In this document: in pieces, positions 11,319 to 22,829 of the stretch | How positions within the stretch are numbered: the first letter of the stretch is position 1 | Layout: the number at the start of each line of letters is the position of its first letter | Assembly (NCBI GenBank): GCA_039881145.1 | Contig: JAYKKI010000060.1 | Location: 5,146,501 to 5,210,500, forward strand | DNA from: Druceiella hillmani | Lineage: Eukaryota > Arthropoda > Insecta > Lepidoptera > Hepialidae | Length of the DNA: 64,000 nt | Direction of reading: 5' to 3' | Translations under genes and position numbers: made by a program | The notes under the pieces: model-generated | What the model was told of the DNA's origin: nothing | Databases searched by the model: none | The model's input: the letters and a program-made list of their open reading frames with translations, nothing else

Positions 11319-11940
11319 ACTAAGCCACAATGGTGGCGAAACTTTTTTAAAAAAAAAGTCGTTAAAAAAATGGGTCCCAATATTGGTACGTACTAAATGT
11401 CAAATGTTTGTGTTGTTATTAAATACTAATGTCCACACATTTTAGTTCGTAAATAGATACACTTTAATTATCAAAAATTATATTTCTTGATAAAGGCATA
11501 TCTCGTGTTCACTCCTATGACAGTGTGTATATTTATAAAACATTTTATAGAGATTAAGCGACTAGTTGAGGTGCGAAAGCAGAACAAATAAATAAACAAA
11601 CTCACTTTGGTTGCTTTTATTTAGAATTATTAATAATATTAGTTTTAGCATGATGCACATACAAACATATGTACATACAAGCACGTGAAGAACAGTTTAT
11701 TTTTTTTATTGTTTATTCATAGTCTCCGAAATAAAAAATAATCTAAAGGGGTATCTCCTTCAGCTACAAAACTTCTGCATTCCTTTGATTTTTAGAGTTA
11801 ATTTGCTTGAAATAAATGTCATAGCGTTTATCAAATTAGGAATGGATGACGTTGATTTGATATAAATATTTTCAGTTTTGGAAAAGAATTTGGGTAGTAT
11901 CAGAAAAGCTATCGTGTTGATTTCTGTAAATACCTTATGC
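11319..11940. other. AT-rich unique sequence
   Basis: No recognisable feature; several T or A homopolymers of 7-10 bases. Confidence 0.4.
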
Positions 11941-12190
11941 GTACCGCTAGAATTACAGTAGCTCGTATACGTGGTGGCGATGAGCCACGTGAATAGCCTC
12001 GAGGGCCTTATTTAAAATTTGTAGCTCTACTCGCGGCATAGACACGCTACTGCGATAACCGAACTGCTGCAAGCCGTCTAAACACCCTTGATGACTCTGC
12101 GAACCCCACGTCTTATAAGGTAATTGATGGACGCCAGATACGCAAATACGATAACAGAACTATTGCAAGCTGAACTTGGATAGATAGTGT
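11941..12190. other. GC-richer patch with short internal repeats
   Basis: ACGATAAC-GAACT-TGCAAGC-type words occur twice (GCGATAACCGAACTGCTGCAAGCC near 12050 and ACGATAACAGAACTATTGCAAGC near 12150), so it holds a diverged duplication of about 95 bp. No coding frame was recognised. Confidence 0.4.
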
Positions 12191-12269
12191 TAGTTTCTTA
12201 TCAATCATCGACTGTTTATTTTTCCTCCAGAACATAGCAAATTAAATCGTGTAATATTTAATTGTAACT

Positions 12270-12690
12270 ATGATATTATTTTAAACTGGACTATATAACC
12301 ATTTCATTATAAATTGCACTGTACGATCAATTTATTATAATACGTTTTATTACAAATTGGAATATATGACCATTTTATTATAAATTGGAGTACACGACTG
12401 TTTTATTACAAATTGGATTATACAAACATTTTATTGGTAATTGGAATACACAAATATTTTATTACAAATTGGACTATATGACCATTTTATTATAAATTGG
12501 AGTACACGACTGTTTTATTCCAAATTGGATTATACAAACATTTTATTGTTAATTGGAAAACACAAACATTTTATTACAAATTGGACTATATGACCATTTT
12601 ATTATAAATTGGACTACGCGACCGTTTTATTACAAACTGCACTATACAACTATTTTATTATAAACCGGAATACGCAACCCTTTTTTGTTA
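12270..12690. repeat. Minisatellite of about 30 bp, core TTTTATTACAAATTGGA
   Basis: Around 14 units of TATxxGACCATTTTATTATAAATTGG. A longer super-unit of several motifs is repeated twice between 12360 and 12600 (ACACGACTGTTTTATT, then TTGGATTATACAAACATTTT in the same order), indicating block duplication. It is noncoding. Confidence 0.9.
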
Positions 12691-12937
12691 TAAATTAGTC
12701 CATATACATCTAAAGGAATCTTTATTCCCCACGATATTAGTTTCGAATATACAAGGTTTCAAATCGTGGCGTATTTCGTTGCATTGTACTACTGAAGCGA
12801 CTCCGCTTGATAGTGGAAAGACGTTGTTGGCTTGATAGCGGAAAGAGAAAATTCGTTTTAGAATGATATGATTATATAGAAAACTTGAGAGATAAGAAAT
12901 TTGTAAAAACAATAAATAATACTTAAGAGAAAAGGAG

Positions 12938-13225
12938 ACATATGAAAGACATTGTAAATCATGGGTGGATTACTTTGGAAAATGGAAAAATATTTTACGT
13001 ACTTTCTAACCAAATCAACAATCGGACACAAATATTAGCGATGCTTTTTTTTAAATAGCGCCCTGAGTTTTTAACAACACGTAAGAATAAGTAAAACACA
13101 CATAGTATACAACAAAATATATGAAAGACAACATAAAGCGTAACTAGCTTACTTTGGAAAGTTGAAAAATATTTTTCGCATTTTCTAACCGAATAAACGA
13201 TCGGATTAAAACACTAACTGCGCTT
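12938..13225. repeat. Two-copy tandem duplication, about 177-bp period
   Basis: ATATGAAAGACA...TTACTTTGGAAA...TTTCTAACC...ATCGGA occurs in the same order from 12938 and from 13119. The copies are diverged and contain no open frame. Confidence 0.75.
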
Positions 13226-13249
13226 TTTCCCTCAAAACGGTGCCGCGCA

Positions 13250-13500
13250 GCCCTTTAACAACTCAACAAACTCAAACAAAGCACCGTTTCAACCGCAACA
13301 TCCCTCCAACAAATTAACATACAACACGATGTTCACGCACAGCTCACATCGTTTTCTACTCTCGCCGAGAATTAATGTTTCGCTCCTAATTGCCGGATAA
13401 TGACGGACTCTGACGCTGGCCGGGGGTGAATATTAACGTTCGTTATAACGCATCACGGTCGGCTATCGATCATCCGGTGGAAAATGAATGAAATTTTGCA
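13250..13500. other. GC-richer unique patch, possible conserved noncoding sequence
   Basis: Holds TCGCCGAGAATTAATG, CTCCTAATTGCCGG and GGCCGGGGGTGAATATTAACG, that is, homeodomain-type TAATT cores inside non-repetitive, balanced sequence. It resembles the unique patches at 21.1, 49.4 and 61.3 kb in texture only. Function is unknown. Confidence 0.3.
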
Positions 13501-13784
13501 AGAAGATTTTGTATAAATACATTATATAATTACATACATAGACGGAATACGTGTCGAAAAGCTTCATCAAACGGGATATTAGCCGGAGGACATAAATGAT
13601 CGAACGTTTTTATCTGCATTTTATTTTTAATAAATTGTTTTCCAACTTTTTATTCGTAGCGTAGTTTGCATGTATTTTGTTTGTTTGTTCAGAAATATTT
13701 TATACCTGAATTAAATAAATTTATGTTAATATATGAGGCTGAAAAATTTGTTAGTTGAAGTGAATACGTCTTTAGGCGCACCTG

Positions 13785-13957
13785 CGCACTTTTTACGAGT
13801 AGTGAATGGAAATAAACCGTAACGCTCGCGTCGGTGACGCTAGGCAGTAAGGTTTGGGTCGTTGACACGGAATCGGGTAGACTCAGCTCCCTTTGGCATC
13901 GGCCAAGTGTAAATTATCAAGTGAACTACTACGTAAGGCACACTGCGCGCACTTTTT
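13785..13957. other. GC-richer patch preceding the 89-bp array
   Basis: GCGCACCTGCGCACTTTTTACG at the start and GCACACTGCGCGCACTTTTTG at the end are similar words bracketing 150 bp of unique sequence. The second merges directly into the first unit of the array. It may be an old element end. Confidence 0.3.
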
Positions 13958-14737
13958 GTTTAATATTTTATTTGAGAATAATTTAATATAATACGCGAAT
14001 GATATTATACATAATAAATGTAATAATTCAAGTGTATCCTGTTAGTGTTTAATATTTTATTTGAGAATAGTTTAATATAATACGCGAAAGATATTGTATA
14101 TAATAAATGTAATAATTCAAGTGTATCCTGTTAGTGTTTAATATTTTATTTGAGAATAGTTTAATATAATACGCGAATGATATTATATATAATAAATGTA
14201 ATAATTCAAGTATATCCAGTTAATGTTTAATATTTTATTTGAAAATAGTTTAATATAATACGCGAATGATATTGTATGTAATAAGTGTAATAATTCAAGT
14301 ATATCCAGTAAATGTTTACTATTTTATTTGAGAGTAGTTTAATAAAATAAGCGTATGTTATTGTATTTTAAAATAATAAACTCGCATTAATTTAATACAC
14401 GAATAATATCGTATATAATAAGTGTCATAATTCAAGTGAATCTTGTTAGTGTTTAATATTTTATTTGAGTGTAATTTTACAAAATAAGCGTATGTTATTG
14501 TATTTTAAAATAATAAACTCGCATTAATTTAATACACGAATAATATCGTATATAATAAGTGTCATAATTCAAGTGGATCCTGTTAGTGTTTAATATTGTA
14601 TTTAAGTGTAATTTCATAAACTAAGCGTATTTTATTGTATTTTAAAATAATAAATTCCCATTAATATAATAAACGAATAATTTTGTAAATAATAAGTTTA
14701 ATAATTCAAGTGAATCCTGTTAGTGTTTAATATTGTA
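13958..14737. repeat. Tandem array with 89-bp and 137-bp unit classes
   Basis: TGTTTAATATTxTATTT begins at 13959, 14046, 14135, 14224, 14313, 14450, 14586 and 14724. The first units are 87-89 bp. The later ones are about 137 bp because they carry an extra block of about 48 bp (AAGCGTATGTTATTGTATTTTAAAATAATAAACTCGCATTAATTTAA in two pieces). The last unit is broken by the Helitron at 14738 and continues at 15248. Confidence 0.93.
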
Positions 14738-15247
14738 TCACCATCATCATCATCATATATATTAATACGCTAAGGTTAAGATGTTACTCTCCCTTTTTAG
14801 AAAAAACCTCACAACTAATCTACATAAATTATATATCATTTAATAGATAATTGCTTGCTCTACCGGCATCCACAACTAAACAATTTATTATTGCTATTGT
14901 TTTTGCAAATTAATTAATTATTAAAATTATATACACAAAATAGCAATGCTGCCATCTAACGGCTCAACGTCAATACGATTGACGGTCGGTAAAATTTTTG
15001 TTTAATTTCAAATCCACTCACGTATAAATAAAGTGGCGCTTTAGCTCAATGCTTTTGATACTTGCGCCTCTATATGTCAATTTTAGTAAAATATTTGTTT
15101 GATCTGTCATCTGAGCTTCATAATGGAATAAAAACGTAATAAGCAGTGTGCAAAATTAGAAATGAATTGAATACCTGCAATCAATTTTGATTTATTAAAA
15201 TGAGTTGAATAATTTATAATGCGAAGACTTCGCACGGGTCACGCTAG
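14738..15247 (+). mobile_element. Non-autonomous Helitron, 510 bp, precise ends
   Basis: It starts with TC (TCACCATCATCATC) and ends with CTAG at 15244-15247. The hairpin TGCGAAG-A-CTTCGCA (15220-15234) lies nine bases before CTAG. It sits between A (14737) and T (15248) with no target duplication. Neighbouring array units show the empty site as TATTGTATTTAAGTG; here it reads TATTGTA, element, TTTAAGTA. These are the defining Helitron hallmarks (5' TC, 3' hairpin plus CTRR, A/T target). No Rep/helicase is encoded. Confidence 0.9.
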
Positions 15248-15311
15248 TTTAAGTATAATTTCATAAAATAAGCGGATGTTATTGTATTTTTAAAATAATA
15301 AATTCGCATTT
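15248..15311. repeat. Remainder of the 137-bp array unit after the Helitron
   Basis: TTTAAGTATAATTTCATAAAATAAGCGGATG to TAATAAATTCGCATT continues the unit interrupted at 14737, after which the array stops. Confidence 0.9.
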
Positions 15312-16013
15312 TCCCTAATGCCCCAAAGTAATACTCAACATCAATGTAGTTATACATACATATTAAATTAGAAATGTTCACTTCTATCGTGTGTTCAAAG
15401 CAGACAATAGAATTTTTTTTATTTTTCGGTTCATATTCATTTCTTGAACCATATATTCGAATTTAAAAACTATTCTTAAGTTAGCAACTGCATACTTTGA
15501 ATAAGATTATAGATTTTATATCATTACGGTACTATTTATATATAGTCTATCATTACACTAATGGCTAATTATATATAAAAGGCATTTAGGTATTAAATGT
15601 GTTTACAATTTTTGTCCTCGTTAACGGAAAACTGTTTGATATTTTTACATTATTTTGATATAAATAAGTGTATTTTTTATATTAGAAATATTTTCTTATA
15701 CTATAATAACTATATACAAAGATAATTGGTGAAAATTAATAATAGGCAGGAAAATTTGCAATTGAGTCGCTAGCAAGAATGCATAAAATAGATACATAGA
15801 TATCGTCTTGAATATTATGCCTATAGCTAACGAAACTCAATTTTTTAGGTCGTATCAGTGAAAATATCTTGAATTAGTTGAAAAGTTAAGAAAATTGATT
15901 CATATATGAAGAGCGTAAATTTTGTCGCCTTTTTCCATTTAAATGTTATGAAATTAGGAAAAGTTTCCTTTATTTTATTTATAAATTATTTCTCCGCTGT
16001 TTTATTACTTACA

Positions 16014-16015
<2 letters not shown>
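15312..16015. other. AT-rich unique sequence
   Basis: No feature recognised. An open stretch from 15906 runs into the microsatellite and is not a gene. Confidence 0.4.

Positions 16016-16076
<61 letters not shown>
16016..16076. repeat. (AT)n microsatellite
   Basis: About 30 uninterrupted TA units directly upstream of the LINE fragment. Confidence 0.97.
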
Positions 16077-16078
<2 letters not shown>

Positions 16079-16147
16079 TATATATTATATTATCTTTATA
16101 ATTATTTCTCTGTTGTTCGATTCTTATGTGTCGATTATTTATATCCA

Positions 16148-16549
16148 TTGAGAAAATACAGACCAGAAAGTTTTTTTGTTTCGGCATCCCGCGGCGATCC
16201 CATGTATGCAATGCTCCAAATTCACAATCGTCGCAGTTGTCACACTTTCTGCTTTTTGCGTAGACTTTTCACAACAAAGGAGCCGAAATATCTTTGCGAC
16301 ATATTAAACTGGCCCGACAGTGTTCATCGTCACGTGACGCGCGCCAGAGATCGACTTCTCTCAGTCCCGGAACATCGGACAACCGGTTATCGGGGTAGTT
16401 TCAAGTTTGCTGCAACCAAAATTTGGAATGACCTCCCTCTGCCCCTGAAAACCGCTGGATCCATGACTACTTTTAAAAGGTCAATCCGTAAGTGGCTTTT
16501 AAATATCGGCTCTTCGAAATTATTTGATTTAAATTATATTTATTATTAG
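16148..16549 (+). pseudogene. CR1/Jockey-like LINE reverse transcriptase C-terminal fragment
   Basis: An open frame of 133 codons ends in TAG. Residues about 75-120 read GYRGSFKFAATKIWNDLPLP, then TTFKRSIRKWLLNIGSS. That is the 'F.v.a..lWN.LP......s...FK..l..wl' ending of CR1/L2-type polyproteins. The upstream part (ARDRLLSVPEHRTTG) fits the preceding 'r....L.vP..rt' motif. The catalytic palm is missing, so this is a 5'-truncated insertion. It differs in sequence from the tail at 3-125, so it is a second family or subfamily. It is open to its natural stop, suggesting it is relatively young. Confidence 0.75.
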
Positions 16550-16634
16550 TGTCTTCTTTTTCTCTAGCTTTTCGAATTTTGGTTGTACTTCTTTTCTTTG
16601 TGCTATGTTTCCTCTATGGGTTATAATGTGTAAG

Positions 16635-16883
16635 TATTGAATATTTTGGCGTTAATTTTGTAGAAATTCATTATTCACAATTAAATGAAACTACGTGATG
16701 TAGTATTATTTCTACTTTCTTTAAGTTCTTTACCACGACCTAGGTTTCGTTGTATTACAACATCTTCAGGTGGGCTATTAGCAAAGATGTTGAAGATGTT
16801 TTATTACAACGAAACCTAGGTCATGGTAAAGAACTTAAAGACAGTAGAAATAATACTACATCACGTAGTTTCATTTAATTGTG
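16635..16883 (-). mobile_element. Hairpin element copy 6 (tail on left)
   Basis: The tail reads TATTGAATATTTTGGCG on the left. Both arms belong to the AGTTC/GAACT subfamily with a GGGCTATTA centre. The inner part of the right arm is truncated (GATGTTGAAGATGTTTTATTACAACG). It ends TTTAATTGTG. I could not find a convincing target duplication. Confidence 0.85.
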
Positions 16884-16952
16884 AATATATATGTAGTTAT
16901 GTATCCGTATATAATATCTGTATTAAAAATAATTATTATTATTATTATCTAT

Positions 16953-17110
16953 TGTGTATGTGAGTAGATATATGTGTATACGTATATGTACGTATGTGTG
17001 TGTGTGTATGCGTATATGTGTATGTGTGTACATGTATGTATGTATAAGTATGTGTATGTATATATGTATGTATGCGTATATATTTGTGTATGTATGTGTG
17101 TGTGTATATC
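16953..17110. repeat. GT-rich (TATG/TGTG)n microsatellite
   Basis: Mixed TATGTG, TATGTA and TGTGTG units. It is open in several frames on both strands purely by composition. Confidence 0.93.
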
Positions 17111-18529
17111 AACGAGTGCTAGCTGTAAACCGGCCGTGTCGGTGATGCTTATAGTATAACTGCACAAGCTAGTTACCTTTTTGTGGATAAAATATTGATA
17201 AATTTAAATTTGAGCCGTGTAATTCTGAATTTCTGTAAATGTCTATTACTTTACCTGTTGTAATTTGTATCCACAAATTAATAATATTATTATTATTAAA
17301 GATTTTCATACTTTGATTACCATATTGTGATGCTATTGTCTGAAATAAATACGCAAAATTGCGATCGAAAATATATTTTCATGAAAAAAGAAAACTGTAA
17401 AACATAATTCACTTGTATATGCGGGCTTATTCTAAACGACTTGATGTCCCACTCTGTGTCCGTAATTATTTCATTAAGTTCAAAGTGCATAATTAATTAA
17501 ATGGCCCATTTTACGATGTTCGCACCCAAGTCCTCATAAAACGAGCTTACATAAAATATTCAAAACTCACAAATAGACAAAGTGCCATATTCATGTACAC
17601 TTAATTGGATAACACACACAACTTAAACATAAAATTTCAAACGTATATATAAAATACATAATGTACCATCAGGAAAACGAAGTAGAGTGATTTTTGTTAA
17701 GTTAATAATACTTACAAAATGTTGTTAATTATAAAATAATAGTTAAAGTATTTTAATTAAAATATTTATCGTTATAATTACATGTAATAAACCAGTATAA
17801 AGAATAATATTTTGGTAATGTGATTTACGAGTATTATCGAGAAATTAATGATTAAAATTTTGTATCATAAGTTTAGAAATAAACTTATCTGAAAAAAAAT
17901 TTTCAAATCTCATAATAAGAAAATTACTTAATGGTTTTCTTGTAATGACTAATATATTTCAAAATAATTATATAGGTGTTGTTAAATTGATATAACAAAC
18001 CTGCTTCTATGGATTCTGGAGCACAAAGTAACATGATTATGAGCGATAAGTTTTTTTCATATCTTATCCCGTTTTTGAGATACACTATTTCAGCGTTAAG
18101 GCAAGGGTTAAGCGTCCTGCAGTACATGCACACCGAGGGACATGCAGTATAATGAAAGAGACGTGGCAAACAGTTTATTGGGCTATAAATATTTAACGAT
18201 GAAAATATTATTTCGAGCAATGAAATGGATTATATTTGTGTTTCAGTATTTTTCTTAAGATGTGTATTTCATGGAGGTTTTTTTCATAATAACGAATATA
18301 TTAAATATAATTATGATTGGGAAAATTTTGAAAATAACTTGTTTTGTTCTTGAGAAATAAATAATTCATTCGCAAGAAAGACTTGAATAATATAAACTTG
18401 TATGTCATTTTAATCTTATATTTTTGGGAGGAATAAGAGAAGTTACTGAGAATAATGAACATTATGGTTTCTGGGTTTTTTTTATCTTTACAATATTTCA
18501 TGAACGTAAAATTTACTAAAAATGCTAAT
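17111..18529. other. AT-rich unique sequence
   Basis: No gene or repeat recognised. Open frames at 17924-18220 and 18301-18501 (minus) show no conserved motif and are AT-rich chance frames. Confidence 0.4.
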
Positions 18530-18541
18530 ATGCTTGGTACT

Positions 18542-18864
18542 CGCCATTAAATGAAACTACGTGATGTAGTATTATTTCTACTTTCTTTAAGTTCTTTACC
18601 ACAACCTAGGTTTCGTCGTATTACAACATCTTCAGGTGGGTTATTAGCAAATAAATGACAGCATGTTACTTTAAATTAGCATGTTACTTTGTGTTCCAAT
18701 ATTAGCAAATATTTCTTTGCTAATAGTCCACCTGAAGATGTTGTAATACAACGAAACCTAGGTCGTGGTAAAGAACTTAAAGAAAGTAGAAATAATACTA
18801 CATCACGTAGTTTCATTTAATTGAGGATAATGAATTTCTACAAAATTAACGCCAAATATGTTAA
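18542..18864 (+). mobile_element. Hairpin element copy 7 (tail on right), 12-bp target duplication
   Basis: Both arms belong to the AGTTC/GAACT subfamily. The loop is enlarged by about 55 bp containing a direct repeat of AGCATGTTACTTT. The tail ends ATTAACGCCAAATATGTTAA. ATGCTTGGTACT flanks it at 18530-18541 and 18865-18876. The head starts with a short non-family word (CGCCATTAAATG). Confidence 0.88.
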
Positions 18865-18876
18865 ATGCTTGGTACT

Positions 18877-19432
18877 GCCAATATCGTGATATTCACAAAG
18901 TCAAAGTTTTTCAAACTGTGTAATATTCAGATAAAGTATTCTATATGTTGCTTGGCAATTATACAGGGTAGGTTGCTTGGCAATTATACATATATCTGTG
19001 ACGAAACAATGTATTCTAACATTATTTATTTTCTAATATTTCACACTTTTTCCTTTCTTATATAACATAACTCTCACATTTCTTCCTATTTTCATCACGC
19101 GTAACCTTGTCTCCTTTCAAAATTCAGAAATCTGTAGCACACGTTTACATTTCCTTTCTCACATTCAATTTTATTCAGTTTATTTCTTCTATTTGTTTAT
19201 TTTTCTATCATAAATACACGATATTGATATAACAGGTAACTATTCATACCTCTCAGATAGGGATGTAATATTTAGGAGAGAGATTAAAGTGTTTTCACGA
19301 AGTGAATATTAGATTAGAAGTTCAATAAGTATGGCAGAAATATGACATTAAGAAAATAAGTTATTATTTTTTTTTATTGGTTTTACGAAGAATTAATAAT
19401 CGCATAAAAATTCGAAAAATAGGTTTTTTGGT

Positions 19433-19435
<3 letters not shown>
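18877..19435. other. AT-rich unique sequence
   Basis: A short direct repeat (GGTTGCTTGGCAATTATACA) occurs twice around 18948-18990. Otherwise nothing recognised. Confidence 0.4.

Positions 19436-19497
<62 letters not shown>
19436..19497. repeat. (AT)n microsatellite
   Basis: About 30 TA units. Confidence 0.97.
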
Positions 19498-19499
<2 letters not shown>

Positions 19500-20389
19500 A
19501 AGTATATTTTAATATGTAAGGCTATATTGCCGAAATGCTCTATTAAAAAGTTTACAAATATTTACAAAAATGTCAAGCGATGATGTGACGAAACTTTCGA
19601 ACTATCAGGTTTATGTATCGTCAAGGTACGATTTTAAGACATTCTGTGGCTTTTCCAAAGAAGCTTATTGCATTTAATTTTAAAAGAATTGTCTACACCA
19701 GTGAAGCTGCCGTCAAAATCTTCTTTGAGAATAAGTTATTTCTACTCAAGATTCTAGAACATACGATTTCAATCAACCATAGCGAAGATATTTATACAAT
19801 AAATTCCGAGGTACCTGGAATGCGAAAAATTAAGAACTAACAACAAGGTCCTTATATAAAAAGAAATAATGTCTTCAATATTTTTCAAAAAAAACATAAT
19901 AAATCGTTCTTTAAATAAATATTATCAAAATCGAGCGCAAGAAAAAAGAAATATAACAGCATTTGATGATAGGATTCAATGAATTTGATAATATGTTAGC
20001 GTAAACACAGACGGAATACTAGTATTTGAAAGAACGAACAATTTTTAGCAGTGAAGAGTGTAAAATTTCTGAACTCAAACTCAGGTCTTAGATAGATAAG
20101 GCTTTGATTCTAGCACCAAAATAAAGTATTTATAGATAATTTTATAGATTACAAGTACAATGTAGTGAAAGAGGAAGAGTAAAAGAAAGACTGCGTCAGT
20201 AATTAATGGGTCATTTTTTCGGAGAGCAAATTAGTAACAGTCGTATAAATTTTAATATCTTTTTAAAGAAATATTATTAGTATTTTAATTAATTTCTACG
20301 AGATTAAACAAAATCAAAATGTTTCTCGTAATTGAAGACTGTATTTATACGCTGTATTATAACTGCGGATGCTCACTGCGATTAAATAA
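19498..20389. other. AT-rich unique sequence
   Basis: The frame at 19613-19840 (75 codons) has no recognisable family. Nothing else was seen. Confidence 0.4.
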
Positions 20390-20860
20390 AACGTGACTTG
20401 CGTCCTGAAAATCGAAACCGCAGGAGCATGCCGGGCCATCTCTCAATGGATGTCCCGTCAGAAACTGTGAATTATAGTAATCCCTGTTTATCCATTTTCT
20501 TAAATGCTCGGAAACATCGGGAAGAATATCGTAGTAGTTTCCCCTTTTGGGATCGGGGAAGGTCCGTCTTGATTGCCAGTGAGCAGTGATGATACGTCTT
20601 CTTCTAGCCTCCGAGTAAGATACGTCTTCTTTTAGTCAAAACGAGTTCATTTTCAACAAATTTTCGAAGTTAAACGGACACGTAGTGAAATTAAATGCTC
20701 GTTCTATAATCACGAGGTCGGTTGGCAAAAGACCCGCCAAAACCGGCAAAGCATCCGTTGAACAGGTCCTGTAAGCTATGGTCAGAGTGACAAGCGACGC
20801 GCGCTGCGACCTAAGTACGACTCGCCTTATTTAGTGAACCCTTACTAAGGAAATGAAAAG
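20390..20860. other. GC-richer unique patch with a 63-codon open frame
   Basis: The frame 20398-20589 includes RSMPGHLSMDVPSETVNYSN and HREEYRSSFPFWDRGR. Composition is balanced, unlike the chance AT frames, but I cannot assign a family and there is no clear initiation or splice context. It is followed by further GC-rich sequence with GGCAAAAGACCCGCCAAAACC. It may be an exon, a decayed element or a regulatory block. Confidence 0.3.
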
Positions 20861-21089
20861 AGATACCGTATGAGGGAGGAAAAAAAACAACGTATTCGCA
20901 ACATAACTACATCACCGTTCCGTTCCAGCAGAGTTAAAAAAGATTCACGCCATCATCTATTCTCCTACAACGTTTACTCCACCAGCATTAAAGGTACTTA
21001 TCATTTAATTTATTTCGGGCACAAAAAAAAGCTTCAGCCTCAGTGGCCCCGTTCTCGTTTCGCTGGCAATAAATTAAATAATATTAATA

Positions 21090-21300
21090 AATAACTCGTC
21101 CTGGCCATTAACGATGGCCCGCGTCCGTAATTCGGCGGAGAGCATTCGCTACATAAATCTCTGTCGTCGCGGCATCCTCGCTGTTTGGATAATGGTCAGC
21201 GATGTCGTAACAGTGTTCGCTCTAAATAATGCCTTAATAATGCCTCTGGACCGCAAATTTGGCTAATTTATTGCAAGTTATTTTCTTTAAATTACGCAGT
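21090..21300. other. GC-richer unique patch, possible conserved noncoding sequence
   Basis: Contains GGCCATTAACGATGGCC (near-palindromic), CGTAATTCGGCGG and AATAATGCC repeated twice (21224-21245). It is non-repetitive and shows no coding frame. Regulatory function is a guess from its texture. Confidence 0.3.
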
Positions 21301-22829
21301 GAGTGGCTTCAAAACCTATCATGTTGAAATAAAGAGCCATTTTAAGACTTTGCGACATCGCTTATTAGAAAAGCAACATCATTAACGATCTTAGCTAGTC
21401 ATTAATAACCTTTGAAATTATATTAACTTCAGCAAACTCTTTCCTTGTGGTATGTACTGTTTGACTTCACTACCACTATTCTCCATTAAAATGACAGAGA
21501 ATGATTCTTCCAGTTAATAATGTCAACTTCCGAGTATTTCAGTTGTAGTGATGCAATACAACTCATATTTCTGCTGAAAAAGAAGCTCATGATGAAGAAA
21601 AAATGAGTACTTAGAATTTTTGCGGTACAATATTGTTTCCGAACGTAAATAAATTTGAAAAATACAGCTGTTGATAGAATTTTTTGGAATCGATGATAAG
21701 TGGACGCTTCTCTTTCTCTGTCAAGTATATACATACACACGTATAAAGATGAGTACTAAATTTCACAGTGCATAATTGTACTCTGATTTTGCTATAAATC
21801 AAATATAAGTTATCCATAGTTTTGTCTTATTAGATTATCATTGAGCCTGTATCATCCAAAAGCAATCGTGGCACTTGTGTTGTTTATTGCTGAGAAAGTT
21901 TATGGTGTATACGAATATTTAATGTTCATATTAAATTAATAACCAAACTTTCATGGGATTAATCGGAAGAATAGCCTTCAAAAAAAAAATATCCATGTCG
22001 GTCGACAAAATGCCAGAGATATGAGGTAACACACCCTAGAAACACAGTCGCATTGAGAACTTCCCCTTTTTTCCTCTTTATTCTCGTCTATAACTCGAAT
22101 AATTGCAAGCAGTTTCTATTTTGTTCTACTGCTTTCAAATTTAAAAAAGAATTTAACGAAGCTTTGAAAGTTTTGCTTTTGCCTCTTTTCCTTTAGAAGG
22201 AGTTAGCATATAAGCAATTGTTCAACTAAAATCCAGGTAGAATAAACTTCCATAGTTTATAATGTGATACCTGAAGGCACCTGCGATTTATTTCAAGTCA
22301 AATAAACAGATATTGGTTTTATTCCTTTTGATATTTGTAATCTACTCTTTTGCCTCGGATTGTTTGTTGGCCGAGTTGCCACCAATATTATGGCATGGTA
22401 CAGGGTACGAATGTAACATACGTTTTGTTGTAATTTGGTATATTTTCAAGGTACTGTTTTAATTGGTACTTTAACATTAATTCCGAAATTCACGTAGGCA
22501 ATGTAGGGTGTATTAATATGTGAGATTCCTATGAATCTACCTCTTTAATTGGCTTAAATCCTTAAAGTAAATGTCTTCCGTTTTTAATATTTATAAATAT
22601 ATGTTTATACCTTTACAGTAGTTACAATTTGAAAGCAAGAAATTATTATATAGGAAATGGAGAAATAAAAATAGAAAGAGATAGATATTAATTTAAAGCG
22701 GAATTTCTCACAAGAAACAGGAAGCTTCAGCAAAAGTTTGAAATGGAATAGAAATTTGTCAAAATTCAATTCAGTTTGGGAAAAATTTAAAACAAATAGT
22801 TCTCAAAAACAATCACATTATCTTTTATA
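21301..22829. other. AT-rich unique sequence
   Basis: No gene, element end or array recognised. Minus-strand frames at 21486-21817 overlap each other and lack motifs. Confidence 0.4.

Noticed and set aside
16618..16905. Target duplication for hairpin copy 6
   Set aside because: Flanks ATGTGTAAG and ATATATGTAG are only loosely alike; no exact repeat found.
16949..17167. Cys/Val/Tyr-rich frames on both strands
   Set aside because: Created by the GT-rich microsatellite, which lacks stop codons in several frames.
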